51,044 nt of DNA from Aurantimonas coralicida (GCA_011050685.1 DRFF01000001.1:1-51044); one strand, 5' to 3'. Counted from the first letter of the stretch, positions 7,941 through 17,427 are shown. Numbers and translations: made by a program. Notes: generated from the sequence alone by a model not told the origin.

Positions 7941-9613
7941 AAATCATCGAGGAAGCCGACTACGTCGTCGTCGGCTCTGGTTCGGCCGGCTCGGCGCTGG
8001 CGTACCGGCTGTCGGAATCGGGCCGCTACGACGTCGTCGTCGTCGAGGCCGGCGGCACCGATGCCGGCCCGTTCATCCAGATGCCGGGCGCCCTGTCCTT
8101 TCCGATGAACATGGCCCGCTACGACTGGGGTTACCGCTCCGAGCCCGAGCCGGCGCTCGCCGGTCGGCGCCTCGCCACCCCGCGCGGTCGGGTCATTGGC
8201 GGTTCCTCCTCGATCAACGGCATGGTGTTCGTGCGCGGCCACGCCCATGATTTCGACCATTGGGCCGAGATCGGCGCATCCGGCTGGGCCTATGCCGACG
8301 TCGTCCCCTATTTCAAGCGGATGGAGGCCTTCGAAGAGGGGCAGGGCGGCGATCCGGCCTGGCGCGGCAGCTCCGGCTCGCTCAACGTCAAGCGCGGCGC
8401 CATGGAAAACCCGCTCTATGGCGCCTTCGTCGAGGCCGGGCGGCAGGCCGGCTATCCGGTCACCGACGATTACAACGGCGAATTCCCCGAGGGTTTCGGC
8501 CCGATGCAGCAGACGATCTGGCGCGGCCGACGCTGGTCGGCGGCCAATGCGTATCTGAGACCCGCCATGGCGCGGGGCAATTGCCGGCTTCTCCAGGCCA
8601 ATGTCATGCGCGTCGCCTTCGAGGGCAACCGCGCCACCGGTGTCGAGGTGAAGCGATCCGGTCGCACCACCGGTCTCGTCAAGGCGCGGCGCGAGGTAGT
8701 GCTCGCCGCCGGGGCCATCAACTCGCCGCTGATCCTCATGCATTCGGGCATCGGAGACCCGGCCGAGCTGTCCCGCGTCGGCATCGACACGCGGCTTGCC
8801 CGCCCCGGCGTCGGGCAAAACCTGCAGGATCATCTCGAACTCTACATCCAGCAGAGCTGCACCCAGCCGATCACCCTCAACGGCTATCTCGACCTGTTCT
8901 CCAAGGGCCGGGTCGGGCTGGAATGGATGATGCTCCACACCGGCTACGGCGCCACCAACCATTTCGAGGCGGCCGGCTTCATCCGCTCACGCGCCGGCGT
9001 CGACTATCCCGATATCCAGTATCACTTCCTGCCCGGCGCGATCCGCTATGACGGCCAGGCGGCGGCCCCCGGCCACGGCTTCCAGGCCCATGTCGGGCCG
9101 ATGCGCTCGAAATCGCGGGGCGATATCCGGCTGGTGAGCGCCGATCCCGGCGCCAAGCCGGCGATCCGCTTCAACTACATGTCGCATGAGGACGACTGGA
9201 CTGAGTTTCGCCAGGCGATCCGGCTCACCCGCGAGCTGTTCGCGCAGGCCGCCTTCGATGAATATCGCGGGCCGGAGATCCAGCCGGGCGACGCGCTCCA
9301 GAGCGATTCCGATCTCGACGGCTTCATCGCCCATCACGCCGAAAGCGCCTACCATCCCTGCGGCGCCGCGCGCCTCGGCTCCGAAAGCGACGCCAACGCC
9401 GTGGTCGATCCCGAATGCCGGGTGATCGGCACCGACAATCTCAGGCTTGCCGACAGTTCGATCTTCCCGCGCATCACCAACGGCAATCTCAACGGCCCGT
9501 CGGTCATGGTCGGCGAAAAGGCGGCCGACCATATTCTGAGTGAGGGGATGCTGGCGCCGGAGCCCGAACTGCGACCCTGGATCAACCCGGACTGGCAGAC
9601 CCGTCAGCGATAG
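7937..9613 (+). CDS. betA: Choline dehydrogenase (GMC oxidoreductase)
   Basis: The 558-residue flavoprotein oxidises choline to betaine aldehyde, and often on to glycine betaine, passing electrons to the respiratory chain at the inner membrane. The FAD-binding GxGxxG is at residues 13-18 (GSGSAG). The GMC signatures [20 protein letters not shown] and [15 protein letters not shown] are both present. The active-site pair is visible as His473 ([11 protein letters not shown]) and Asn519 ([10 protein letters not shown]). Length equals typical BetA. It follows betI with an ATGA overlap. A betaine aldehyde dehydrogenase (betB) is not beside it; the only aldehyde dehydrogenase in the window is 26 kb away in a different operon. 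The 3' end overlaps the convergent DUF805 gene by ten bases. Confidence 0.93.
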   Translation: MKIIEEADYVVVGSGSAGSALAYRLSESGRYDVVVVEAGGTDAGPFIQMPGALSFPMNMARYDWGYRSEPEPALAGRRLATPRGRVIGGSSSINGMVFVRGHAHDFDHWAEIGASGWAYADVVPYFKRMEAFEEGQGGDPAWRGSSGSLNVKRGAMENPLYGAFVEAGRQAGYPVTDDYNGEFPEGFGPMQQTIWRGRRWSAANAYLRPAMARGNCRLLQANVMRVAFEGNRATGVEVKRSGRTTGLVKARREVVLAAGAINSPLILMHSGIGDPAELSRVGIDTRLARPGVGQNLQDHLELYIQQSCTQPITLNGYLDLFSKGRVGLEWMMLHTGYGATNHFEAAGFIRSRAGVDYPDIQYHFLPGAIRYDGQAAAPGHGFQAHVGPMRSKSRGDIRLVSADPGAKPAIRFNYMSHEDDWTEFRQAIRLTRELFAQAAFDEYRGPEIQPGDALQSDSDLDGFIAHHAESAYHPCGAARLGSESDANAVVDPECRVIGTDNLRLADSSIFPRITNGNLNGPSVMVGEKAADHILSEGMLAPEPELRPWINPDWQTRQR

Positions 9614-10011
9614 GCCTCGCGCCGTCCCAGTGGAGGTGACCCGTATTCGTTGGTCACCGCCTCGCTGGGCTGGGCGGCGAAATAGAGGAAGACCAGCCAG
9701 CCGACCAGCGGGATCAGGCCGATCAGCAGCCACCAGGCCGAGCGGCCGGTATCGTGCAGTCGCCGCGCAGCCACCGCTAGCGTCGGCAGGAAGACCGCCA
9801 GCGTGAACAGCGCGTCCAAAGGGCGGGCACCATGACCGCTCAGTGGGCTCAAACCGAGAATGGGTCCGACGATCACGCTGTCGACGAGGCCGAGGACAAA
9901 ACTGGCGATCAGGGTGAACAGCACGAACCACCAGAATTCAGAGCGCGGCGCGCGGCCCCGGAAAATGGCGTAGTTCGAAAACACCGAGCGGACGGCGGCT
10001 GTGAAGTTCAT
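9604..10011 (-). CDS. DUF805 family membrane protein
   Basis: The 135-residue product matches DUF805: an N-terminal [19 protein letters not shown] signature, then three or four membrane segments, the family's [11 protein letters not shown] motif, and a C-terminal short cytoplasmic tail. DUF805 proteins are small inner-membrane proteins of unknown role. The frame continues far upstream through the cupredoxin gene on the other strand, but the ATG at 10011 places the family N-terminus correctly, so I use it. The gene converges on betA, sharing ten bases, and diverges from the cupredoxin gene. Confidence 0.88.
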   Translation of the reverse strand: MNFTAAVRSVFSNYAIFRGRAPRSEFWWFVLFTLIASFVLGLVDSVIVGPILGLSPLSGHGARPLDALFTLAVFLPTLAVAARRLHDTGRSAWWLLIGLIPLVGWLVFLYFAAQPSEAVTNEYGSPPLGRREAYR

Positions 10012-10153
10012 GTTTGCCTCGATTGAATAGCGGACCGATGTCGCGAAAGTGATGCCTTGGACGATGCCGCAGGGGCGGTGGCAACGCCAGTGCCCTTCCG
10101 CGGCGTCCACGGCAGGCGTAAACTGCAACGCTCTGCCCGCTTGGGAGGTTGCG

Positions 10154-10597
10154 ATGCCTGTATCATCCCCAGATGCCGCGTCGGCCGGCTCCTGCGTGTC
10201 CCGTCGCCAGGTCCTCGGCCTTGCGGCCCTGTCCGGCCTCGCCGCGCTTGGCGGCTGCGCCACGGCCGGTTCGACGAGCCCGCCGCCGGGCGTCGCGGCC
10301 GTTATTTCCGCGACGACGCTGCTGGCGTTCAGCCCGGCGGTCGTAACCATCAAGGTCGGCGACACCGTCGAATGGCGTAACGCTTCGCCCTTCGGCCACA
10401 CCGTGACCGCCGATCCGTCGCTGGCGAAGAATGCTGCCAATGTCCGGCTACCGCGAGGCGCGGGGCCGTTCAGTGGGCCCCTCCCGGCCGGCGGAACCTA
10501 TCGGCGGAAATTCACCCGTCCGGGTACCTACGATTATGTCTGCCTGCCGCACGAGGGCGCAGGCATGAAGGGCCGGGTGGTGGTGACGGCGGGGTAG
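10154..10597 (+). CDS. Cupredoxin-like lipoprotein with Tat-type signal
   Basis: The 147-residue product carries a twin-arginine-type signal (SRRQVLG at 16-22) ending in a lipobox (ALGGC, Cys35), so a folded, membrane-anchored periplasmic protein is expected. The rest is a plastocyanin-like cupredoxin. The type 1 copper ligands are visible as His82 (FGHTV), Cys130 (YDYVCLPH), His133 and Met138. Such proteins shuttle electrons or handle copper; the partner is unknown. The ATG at 10154 follows GGGAGG at a normal distance, whereas the upstream frame to 10049 lacks a signal peptide start. It is a single-gene unit between DUF805 (divergent) and DUF1850 (convergent). Confidence 0.87.
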   Translation: MPVSSPDAASAGSCVSRRQVLGLAALSGLAALGGCATAGSTSPPPGVAAVISATTLLAFSPAVVTIKVGDTVEWRNASPFGHTVTADPSLAKNAANVRLPRGAGPFSGPLPAGGTYRRKFTRPGTYDYVCLPHEGAGMKGRVVVTAG

Positions 10598-10645
10598 GGC
10601 ATTTTGCTGCCTTAAGCCGCAGAGCAGTGCGTGCGATGACTCCGC

Positions 10646-11062
10646 CTACGGATTTCCCGCCTCATCTGCCTTGCCCGCCGCGCACCAGCGCACGATGACC
10701 GGGACGGCGGCTTCGGCGCCGAGCGTCAGGCACTTCGCCGCCTTCGAGCCTCCTGCGTCCGCGCTCCCCTCCATGCACAGCGTCCAGCCTTCCCCGGTCG
10801 CGCCGGAGGCGGCGAGCACCAGCTCCGGGATGGCGGGGAGATGCGGCGTATAGACATAGGCGCCGTCCTTGAGCACCGCGTCCGGCGGCGGCTCCATGCC
10901 GGCGCCCGAGCCCTCGATGCGTCCCTCGACCACCGTCAGCCCGTCCGGCCCGGCGGTCCAGCGTTCCTGCCAACTGGTCTTTTCCACCGAGTGGGTCCAG
11001 GCGAGGGTGAAGGCGGAAGCGGCGAGCATGATCGTCTTGCCGGCCGCGACGACGCAGATCAT
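10646..11062 (-). CDS. DUF1850 family protein (TRAP-associated)
   Basis: The 138-residue product has an N-terminal hydrophobic signal/anchor and the DUF1850 features FTLAWTHSVEKTSWQERW and a beta-rich body with paired Cys residues. DUF1850 genes are typically found beside fused TAXI-type TRAP permeases and probably encode an accessory periplasmic subunit, though the role is untested. Here the ATG at 11062 overlaps the TRAP permease stop as ATGA, giving translational coupling. The frame extends further upstream inside the permease gene, but that part is an out-of-frame shadow. Confidence 0.85.
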   Translation of the reverse strand: MICVVAAGKTIMLAASAFTLAWTHSVEKTSWQERWTAGPDGLTVVEGRIEGSGAGMEPPPDAVLKDGAYVYTPHLPAIPELVLAASGATGEGWTLCMEGSADAGGSKAAKCLTLGAEAAVPVIVRWCAAGKADEAGNP

Positions 11063-13251
11063 TGCGCCGGTGTCGCCGTCTCGTCGGCGGCTTGGACAGA
11101 AGCGGGCCGCTCCACGAGACCGCCGGGTCCGCCGGTGCGGTTCACCGTTTCCGGCACCCCGTACTTGCGCACTTGCCACAGATGCCAGCCGATAATCAGC
11201 GCGGCGAGGCCGAAGCCGATTTCGTCGGTCGCCGGCAGCGCGGCAATCAGGGTGAAGGCGGCGACGGCGGCCAGAATCCGCTCCCACCATTTGAGCGGCG
11301 CGACGAGGAAGCCGATCGCTGCCGCGCCCCACAGCCCGATGGCGAGGCACGCCTTGATGACGACGTAGATGACCGCCGGCCAGAAGCCGATCGCATCGGC
11401 CAGCGGTCCGCCATCCTGCAGCATCAGCGCCGGCGTGTAGACGGCCATGAACGGGATGATGAAGCCGGCGAGCGCGACCTTCACGGCTTCCATCGAGATT
11501 TTCAGTCCCGGCGCCTTGGCGATCGGCGCCGCGGCGAAGCAGGCGAGCGCCACGGGCGGGGTCAGATCGGCGAGGATGCCGAAATAGAAGACGAACATGT
11601 GCGAGACGATCAGCGGCACGCCGAGAGCGAGCAAGGCGGGGCCGGCGATCGAGGAGGTGATGATGTAGTTGGGGATGGTCGGGATGCCCATGCCAAGGAT
11701 CAGGCAGGTGATCATCGTCAGCACCAGCGACAGGAACAGCGAGGTATCGCCGACCGAGACGATATATTGGCCGAAGGTATTGGCGACGCCGGTGAGCGTC
11801 ATCGTACCGACGATGATGCCGACGATGGCGCAGGCGATACCGACCGGCAGTGCCGTCTTGGCGCCTTCCGACAGCGCGTCGCGGGTCAAGATCAGCGTCT
11901 CGCGACCGCCCTTGAACAGCGCCGAGAGGGCGATGAGGATCGCCAGCGCGATCACCACCGGCATGATGCCATATTGGAAGAAGGCGGCGGCCGACAGGCC
12001 GAGGCCGATCCAGAACACATAGCGCAGCGCCTGGACCGGGATGCGTCCGGCCAGCGGCGCGCCGAGGATCAGAAGCGCCGTCAGGGCGAGGCCGATGGTG
12101 CCGGCGAATAGCGGCGTGTAGCCGTTGAACAGTAGCCAGACCAGGACGACCAGCGGCAAGAGCAGGTACCAGCCGTTCCTGAGAGCCGCCAGCGGCGAGG
12201 GCAGTTCGGCGCGCGACAGGCCGAGCAGGCCGCGCTTGCCGGCTTCCAGATGCACCATCCAGAAAACCGAGCCGAAATACAGGATCGCCGGGACCACCGC
12301 CGCCTGGACGACGGCGGTGTAGGGAACGTCGATGGTCTCGGCCATGATGAAGGCGACGGCGCCCATCACCGGCGGCATGATCTGGCCACCCATCGAAGCA
12401 GTGGACTCGACGCCGCCGGCGAAGGCGGCGCGGTAGCCGAAACGCTTCATCAGGGGAATGGTGAACTGTCCGGTGGTCACGACATTGGCGACGCCGGAGC
12501 CGGAGATCGTTCCCATCAGGCCGGAGGAAATGACCGCCACCTTGGCCGCGCCGCCCTTGGCGTTACCGACGAGGCCGAGCGAGATGTCGGTGAACAGCTT
12601 GATCATGCCGGCGCGTTCGAGAAACGAGCCGAACAGGATGAACAGGAAGATGTAGGTGGACGAGACGTAGGTCGGGATGCCGTAGATGCCCTCGGTGCCG
12701 AAGGCCATGTGGTCGATTACCTGCGAAAAATCGTAGCCGCGGGTGACGAAGGGCGAGGGCAGATACTCGCCGAACAGCGTGTAGGCGAGGAACGTCCCGG
12801 CGATGATCGGCAGCGCCGGCCCCATGATCCGCCAGGTGGCGACGAACAGGATCGCCAGCGCGGCGACGCCGACGGCGGTGTCCATCGGCAGCGGCATGCC
12901 GGCGCGAAAGATCAGCGCCTCGTATTCCCACCATTGGTAGAAGGCGACCCCCATGCCGGCGACGCCGAGCGCCCAGAAAAGCGCGCGCGAAGCCGGGTTT
13001 TCGCGCTTGATCGCGGCGATCAACGGCAGGCCGAGCAGGCAGAGGAAACCGACATGGACGGCCCGCACGATCTGGCTCGGCAGATCGAGAAGATGCGAAG
13101 CCGTCGCAAGCTGAAAGATCGAGAAGAAAAACGCGATCCAGAACAACAGCCGGCCTTCGAGGCTGGCCGGAAACCCGGATGACAGCGGGTCGTGCAAATC
13201 GGCGCGTTCGTCGTCGGTCGGATTCAGTTTCTCCGCAAGCCCCTGATTCAT
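11059..13251 (-). CDS. TRAP transporter fused permease (4TM/12TM, TAXI type)
   Basis: The 730-residue protein fuses the small and large TRAP membrane subunits. An N-terminal region of about four helices (from residue 37) precedes the large DctM-like domain, which shows SGSGVANVVTTGQFTIPLMKR-like, ASMGGQIMPPVMGA and LGMGIPTIPNYII motifs. TRAP systems import carboxylates or similar solutes with a sodium or proton gradient and an extracytoplasmic binding protein. The ATG at 13251 has GGGAGGAA eight bases upstream; the 32-codon upstream extension has no such support. The expected TAXI binding-protein gene is absent from both sides, so the binding protein must lie elsewhere. Position between betA and betC hints at a link to quaternary-amine or sulfonate-like solutes, but this is only context. 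Confidence 0.92.
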   Translation of the reverse strand: MNQGLAEKLNPTDDERADLHDPLSSGFPASLEGRLLFWIAFFFSIFQLATASHLLDLPSQIVRAVHVGFLCLLGLPLIAAIKRENPASRALFWALGVAGMGVAFYQWWEYEALIFRAGMPLPMDTAVGVAALAILFVATWRIMGPALPIIAGTFLAYTLFGEYLPSPFVTRGYDFSQVIDHMAFGTEGIYGIPTYVSSTYIFLFILFGSFLERAGMIKLFTDISLGLVGNAKGGAAKVAVISSGLMGTISGSGVANVVTTGQFTIPLMKRFGYRAAFAGGVESTASMGGQIMPPVMGAVAFIMAETIDVPYTAVVQAAVVPAILYFGSVFWMVHLEAGKRGLLGLSRAELPSPLAALRNGWYLLLPLVVLVWLLFNGYTPLFAGTIGLALTALLILGAPLAGRIPVQALRYVFWIGLGLSAAAFFQYGIMPVVIALAILIALSALFKGGRETLILTRDALSEGAKTALPVGIACAIVGIIVGTMTLTGVANTFGQYIVSVGDTSLFLSLVLTMITCLILGMGIPTIPNYIITSSIAGPALLALGVPLIVSHMFVFYFGILADLTPPVALACFAAAPIAKAPGLKISMEAVKVALAGFIIPFMAVYTPALMLQDGGPLADAIGFWPAVIYVVIKACLAIGLWGAAAIGFLVAPLKWWERILAAVAAFTLIAALPATDEIGFGLAALIIGWHLWQVRKYGVPETVNRTGGPGGLVERPASVQAADETATPAQ

Positions 13252-13436
13252 GATGCGGTTCCTCCCGAATGCCCGTCGCGGCGGGACCTTAGCCGCGCGG
13301 AGGAGGGGGTGCAAATGGCCAGGCGCCGGGCTGCCGGAGTATCGCACGACCGCAATGACGGGGAATCACTTTGCCGCCCTATTGCGCCCGTAATTCGCTA
13401 GCCGGGCACATGTCTGAATCACCAAGGAGGCCTTCA

Positions 13437-13997
13437 ATGAAGACCAGAGCGGCAATGACAAAAACCACAACGATCCTGTTTCTTGGCACGGCTCTTGCCG
13501 CCACACCAGTTGCGATCGACTGGACTCATTTGTCCGTCGGATCGGCGGATGTGCTGGCCCAAGGCAAAGGCGGCGGAAATGGTGGTGGAAACGGGGGCGG
13601 CAACAGCGGTGGTAACAGCGGCGGCAATGGTGGCGGCAACAGCGGCGGCGGGAATGGAAACGGCAATGGCGGGCGAAGCGCCAGTGGCGGGAACGCTCAC
13701 GGCAAAAGCGGCGAGAATCGCAATTCCGCTGCCTCGCTCGGCCGGTTGAATGCCTCCCACGCATCCGCGACCGCGATGGAAAATGCCTCCTCGCGCTCGG
13801 TGGTTGGCCAACTCGGCGCATACAAGGACGCTATGGCCGGCGGAAAAATGGAAGAGGCTGCCGAGTTCCTGGCAACGGCCGCGAATCATACGGTGACCGA
13901 GGAGACTGTCCGCGCCGTCAATGACAAGCTCGGCATTGAACTCGACGACCCCAAGGAGGTGGCGAAGCTCGCCGAGATGGCGAGGCATATGCAGTAA
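13437..13997 (+). CDS. Secreted Gly/Asn-rich hypothetical protein
   Basis: The ATG at 13437 follows a perfect AAGGAGG (13424-13430). The 186-residue product has a signal peptide (hydrophobic 11-27). A low-complexity Gly/Asn/Ser stretch (43-80, units such as GGGN and SGGN) follows, and then a charged, helical C-terminal half (about 100-186) of ordinary composition. The C-terminal half repeats a Leu/Ala pattern (SVVGQLGAYKDAMAGGKMEE) that recurs in rhizobial hypothetical proteins; I know no function. The Gly-rich part is probably a flexible linker or surface-exposed spacer. It is monocistronic and diverges from the TRAP permease. Confidence 0.7.
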   Translation: MKTRAAMTKTTTILFLGTALAATPVAIDWTHLSVGSADVLAQGKGGGNGGGNGGGNSGGNSGGNGGGNSGGGNGNGNGGRSASGGNAHGKSGENRNSAASLGRLNASHASATAMENASSRSVVGQLGAYKDAMAGGKMEEAAEFLATAANHTVTEETVRAVNDKLGIELDDPKEVAKLAEMARHMQ

Positions 13998-14009
13998 GCT
14001 TCGGCTATT

Positions 14010-14053
14010 GCCCGGCCCCAAGGTGGTGACATGATCGCTTCTTGGGGCGGGGC
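14010..14053 (+). terminator. GC-rich stem-loop after the Gly-rich gene
   Basis: GCCCGGCCCCAAG (14010-14022) pairs with CTTGGGGCGGGGC (14041-14053) with one mismatch and an 18-base loop. It begins 13 bases after the stop codon. No T tract follows, so intrinsic termination is doubtful. Confidence 0.45.
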
Positions 14054-14212
14054 GTCAACCTTCACCCACCTTGGCACGACCGAGCGGTCCTCTCGAAGGG
14101 CCGCTCGACGCTGTTCGCGGAGGCCGTTTGCCGTGGTAGGAGCGGGGCGGTTAAGGCCGCAACGGCAATGCGTTTGGCGGTCTCACGTGAATCACCGCGA
14201 AGGACCCATTCC

Positions 14213-15742
14213 ATGGCCCGACCGAATATCCTGATCGTCATGGTCGATCAGTTGAATGGAACGCTGTTCCCGGACGGGCCGGCGGAGTTTTTGCACACGC
14301 CGAACCTGGCCGGGCTCGCGCAGCGCTCGCTGCGGTTTCAAAACGCCTATACGCCAAGTCCGCTCTGCGCGCCGGCGCGGGCCGCCTTCATGGCCGGGCA
14401 GTTGCCGAGCCGCACCGGCGTCTACGACAATGCGGCGGAATTTATGTCATCGATCCCGACCTTCGCCCATCATCTGCGGCGGGCGGGCTATCGCACGACG
14501 CTCTCCGGCAAGATGCATTTCGTCGGCCCCGACCAGCTGCATGGCTTCGAGGAGCGGCTGACCACCGACGTCTATCCGGCCGATTTCGGCTGGACGCCTG
14601 ACTATCGCCGGCCGGGCGAGCGGATCGACTGGTGGTATCACAATATGGGCTCGGTCACCGGCGCCGGCGTCGCCGAGATCAGCAACCAGCTCGAATATGA
14701 CGACGAGGTCGCCTATCACGCCGGCGCCAAGCTCTACGATTTGGCGCGGGGGCAGGACGAGCGGCCGTTTTGCCTGACCGTATCCTTCACCCATCCGCAC
14801 GACCCCTATGTGGCGCGGCGCCGCTTCTGGGACCTTTACGAGGATTGCGCCCATCTCGATCCGGCGACCGGGCCGATCCCGCTCGCCGAGCACGACCCGC
14901 ATTCGCAACGGCTGCTGAAGGCGTCCGATTTCGAGAAGTTTGCGATCACGCCCGAAGATGTCCGCCGCTCGCGCCGGGCCTATTTTGCCAACATCTCCTA
15001 TCTCGACGAAAAGATCGGCAAGATCCTCGGCGTGCTGAAAGACTGCCGGATGGCAGAGAACACCGTTGTCCTGTTCGTCTCCGACCATGGCGACATGCTT
15101 GGCGAGCGCGGCCTGTGGTTCAAGATGAGTTTCCGCGAGGGCTCGTCGCGCGTACCGCTGATGCTGAGCCTGCCGGGCGGCGAGAGCGGGCTGGTGGCCG
15201 CGCCGGTGTCGACCCTCGACGTGCTGCCGACGCTGGGTGATCTCGCCGGCATCGACGCCGCCGAAATCGCACCCTTCGCCGATGGGCAGAGCCTGCTCGC
15301 AACGGCGCGCGCCGGAAGCCGTTCCGGACCGGTGCCGATGGAATACGCGGCCGAAGGCTCCGAGGCGCCGATGATCTCGCTGAGAGACGAGCGCTTCAAG
15401 CTCAATCTCTGCGAGATCGACCCGCCGGAATTCTTCGACCTGGAAACCGACCCGGGCGAGGCACGCAATCTGGCGGCGGAGCCTGGATGCGGCGGGCCAG
15501 CCGCCGGGGAAGCCTTTGACCGGCTGCGGCAGGCGGCGGAAACGCGCTGGAATCTCGCGGCTTTCGACTTGGCGGTGCGCGAGAGCCAGCAACGGCGGCT
15601 GATCGCCTACGAGGCGCTGCGCAACGGCGCCTATTACCCCTGGGACTACCAGCCGCTGCAAAAGGCCTCGGAGCGCTACATGCGCAACCACATGGACCTC
15701 AACGTGCTGGAGGAGAACCAGCGGTTTCCCAGAGGGGAATAG
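14213..15742 (+). CDS. betC: Choline-sulfatase
   Basis: The 509-residue type I sulfatase hydrolyses choline-O-sulfate to choline and sulfate in the cytoplasm, feeding BetA. The N-terminus RPNILIVMVDQLNG holds metal ligand Asp12. The CxPxR motif PLCAPARAAF places Cys52 as the residue matured to formylglycine. A second metal motif, SDHGDMLGE, lies near 300. The signature LPSRTGVYDNAAEF and the C-terminal ERYMRNHMDLN are typical of the BetC subgroup, and the length fits. The frame extends 57 codons upstream without family similarity; the ATG at 14213 has AAGGA before it. Unlike the common betICBA order, betC is 4.6 kb from betA and instead heads the Ugp-like ABC genes. Confidence 0.92.
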   Translation: MARPNILIVMVDQLNGTLFPDGPAEFLHTPNLAGLAQRSLRFQNAYTPSPLCAPARAAFMAGQLPSRTGVYDNAAEFMSSIPTFAHHLRRAGYRTTLSGKMHFVGPDQLHGFEERLTTDVYPADFGWTPDYRRPGERIDWWYHNMGSVTGAGVAEISNQLEYDDEVAYHAGAKLYDLARGQDERPFCLTVSFTHPHDPYVARRRFWDLYEDCAHLDPATGPIPLAEHDPHSQRLLKASDFEKFAITPEDVRRSRRAYFANISYLDEKIGKILGVLKDCRMAENTVVLFVSDHGDMLGERGLWFKMSFREGSSRVPLMLSLPGGESGLVAAPVSTLDVLPTLGDLAGIDAAEIAPFADGQSLLATARAGSRSGPVPMEYAAEGSEAPMISLRDERFKLNLCEIDPPEFFDLETDPGEARNLAAEPGCGGPAAGEAFDRLRQAAETRWNLAAFDLAVRESQQRRLIAYEALRNGAYYPWDYQPLQKASERYMRNHMDLNVLEENQRFPRGE

Positions 15743-15937
15743 GCGACGCGGAGCAATAGTCCTGTTGGCTCCGGGCGGCTGCGGTCTGGCGCAAAAATAT
15801 GCAGGCCGTCTGTTTTTTGCGCTGTCATCGAAGCTTCGTCATTGCGTCACGAACCGTTTTTGAAGCACTGTTACGGGGCGTCTTCGACAAGCTCGGCAAC
15901 AGGGCCCGAGAGTCGCATCAACGGGTGAGGACATCAG

Positions 15938-17242
15938 ATGAACCGCAAACTTCTCAGCGCAGCCGTCGCGCTCGGGGCGATGATCGCCGGCGCGAGCCAG
16001 GCTTTCGCCGTGACCGAGCTGCAGTGGTGGCACGCGATGACCGGCGCCAACAACGAGGTCGTCGAGACGCTGGCCAAGGAATTCAACGAAAGCCAGCAGG
16101 ACTTCAAGATCGCGCCGGTCTTCAAGGGGACCTATCCCGAGACGCTGAACGCGGGCATCGCGGCCTTCCGGGCCAAGCAGATGCCGGCGATCATCCAGGT
16201 CTTCGACGTCGGCACCGGCGTGATGATGGGCGCCGAGGGCGCGGTCATGCCGATCGCCGAGGTGCTTGAGGCCGGCGGCTATACCTTCGACAAGTCGCAA
16301 TATCTGCCGGGCATCGTTGCCTATTATTCGAAGCCCGACGGCACCATGCTGTCGTTCCCGTACAATTCCTCCTCGCCGATCCTCTATTACAACAAGGACA
16401 TCTTCGAGAAGGCCGGGCTCGACGTCGACAACCCGCCGAAGACCTGGCAGGCGGTGTTCGAGGCGGCGCGCAAGATCAAGGAATCCGGCGCGGCCGAGTG
16501 TGGCTACACCTCGACCTGGCTGACCTGGATCCATCTGGAGAACTTCGCCGCCTGGAACGACGTGCCCTACGGCACCGAGGAGAACGGGCTGGCCGGAACC
16601 AATGTCGAACTGAAGCTCAACGAGCCGATCTATGTCGAGCATTTCCAGGCGCTCGCCGATCTCGCCAAGGACGGCGTGTTCCGCTATGGCGGCCGCACCT
16701 CGGAGGCCAAGCAGCTGTTCCTGTCCGGCGAATGCGGCATCCTGACCGAATCCTCCGGCGGGCTCGGCGATGTCGTTAAATCCGGGATCAACTACGGCAT
16801 CGGCCAGTTGCCCTATGACGAGAACGCTCAAGGGGCGCCGCAAAACACCATCCCGGGCGGCGCCAGCCTGTGGGTGTTCGGCGGCAAGTCGGACGAGGAA
16901 TACAAGGGCATTGCCGAGTTCTTCAATTTCCTCTCGCAGACCGACATCCAGGGTCGCCTGCATCAGGCCTCCGGCTATCTGCCGGTGACCAAAGCCGCCT
17001 ATGAGGCGACCAAGGCGTCCGGCTTCTACGACGAGAATCCCGGCCGCGAGACCCCGATCATGCAGATGATGGGCAAGGAGCCGACCGCCAATTCCAGGGG
17101 CGTTCGGCTGCCGAACCTGCCGCAAATCCGCGACATCGCCAACGAGCAGTTCGAGGCGATGCTGGCCGGTGACCAGGACGCCCAGACGACGATGGACAAG
17201 ATCGTCGAGCAGGGCAACGAGGCGATCGCCGAAGCGCAGTAG
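15938..17242 (+). CDS. ugpB: UgpB-like glycerol-3-phosphate-type substrate-binding protein
   Basis: The 434-residue periplasmic protein has a signal peptide with cleavage near AFA (residue 24) and the UgpB fold markers: LQWWHAMTGANNEVV, the PVFKGTYPETLNAG motif, SFPYNSSSPILYYNKD and GASLWVFGGKS. Length matches UgpB (E. coli about 438). It binds sn-glycerol-3-phosphate or glycerophosphodiesters in characterised systems. Because betC lies 195 bases upstream on the same strand, a choline-containing ester is also plausible here. The gene is followed by two long palindromes and a terminator before ugpA, so its mRNA should be more abundant than the permease mRNA. Confidence 0.88.
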   Translation: MNRKLLSAAVALGAMIAGASQAFAVTELQWWHAMTGANNEVVETLAKEFNESQQDFKIAPVFKGTYPETLNAGIAAFRAKQMPAIIQVFDVGTGVMMGAEGAVMPIAEVLEAGGYTFDKSQYLPGIVAYYSKPDGTMLSFPYNSSSPILYYNKDIFEKAGLDVDNPPKTWQAVFEAARKIKESGAAECGYTSTWLTWIHLENFAAWNDVPYGTEENGLAGTNVELKLNEPIYVEHFQALADLAKDGVFRYGGRTSEAKQLFLSGECGILTESSGGLGDVVKSGINYGIGQLPYDENAQGAPQNTIPGGASLWVFGGKSDEEYKGIAEFFNFLSQTDIQGRLHQASGYLPVTKAAYEATKASGFYDENPGRETPIMQMMGKEPTANSRGVRLPNLPQIRDIANEQFEAMLAGDQDAQTTMDKIVEQGNEAIAEAQ

Positions 17243-17245
17243 GAC

Positions 17246-17324
17246 GCTAGTGGTCCGATTTCGACATTTGCATCCCGCTTGGAGCACCCTGGCAAGCAAA
17301 TGTCGAAATCAAAGGGCCACTAGC
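17246..17324. repeat. Long palindrome 1 between ugpB and ugpA
   Basis: GATTTCGACATTTGC (17257-17271) pairs perfectly with GCAAATGTCGAAATC (17296-17310), and the outer GCTAGTGG (17246-17253) with CCACTAGC (17317-17324). The loop is 24 bases. It begins four bases after the ugpB stop. It shares its core (TTTCGACATTTG) and its CTAGTGG/CCACTAG ends with the second palindrome. Confidence 0.85.
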
Positions 17325-17339
17325 AACTTTATGACTCTC

Positions 17340-17411
17340 GTGGATTTTTCAAATTTGACATTTGATTTCGAGTCCGCCGCACGTGGGTATCAAATGTCAA
17401 ATTTAATCCAC
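17340..17411. repeat. Long palindrome 2 between ugpB and ugpA
   Basis: AAATTTGACATTTGAT (17351-17366) pairs perfectly with its complement at 17389-17404 around a 22-base loop. The outer GTGGAT (17340-17345) pairs with ATCCAC (17406-17411). It resembles palindrome 1 in core and in the CCACTAG edge, but the arms differ by compensating changes, so base pairing is kept. Confidence 0.85.
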
Positions 17412-17427
17412 TAGACCCGCAACGCGC

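Noticed and set aside
8030-8048. GTC trinucleotide run in betA
   Set aside because: It encodes Val codons of the FAD-binding strand and is explained by codon bias, not a repeat element.
11062-12111. 349-codon open frame on the plus strand
   Set aside because: It is antisense to the TRAP permease; its protein is charge-biased and not similar to any family I recognise.
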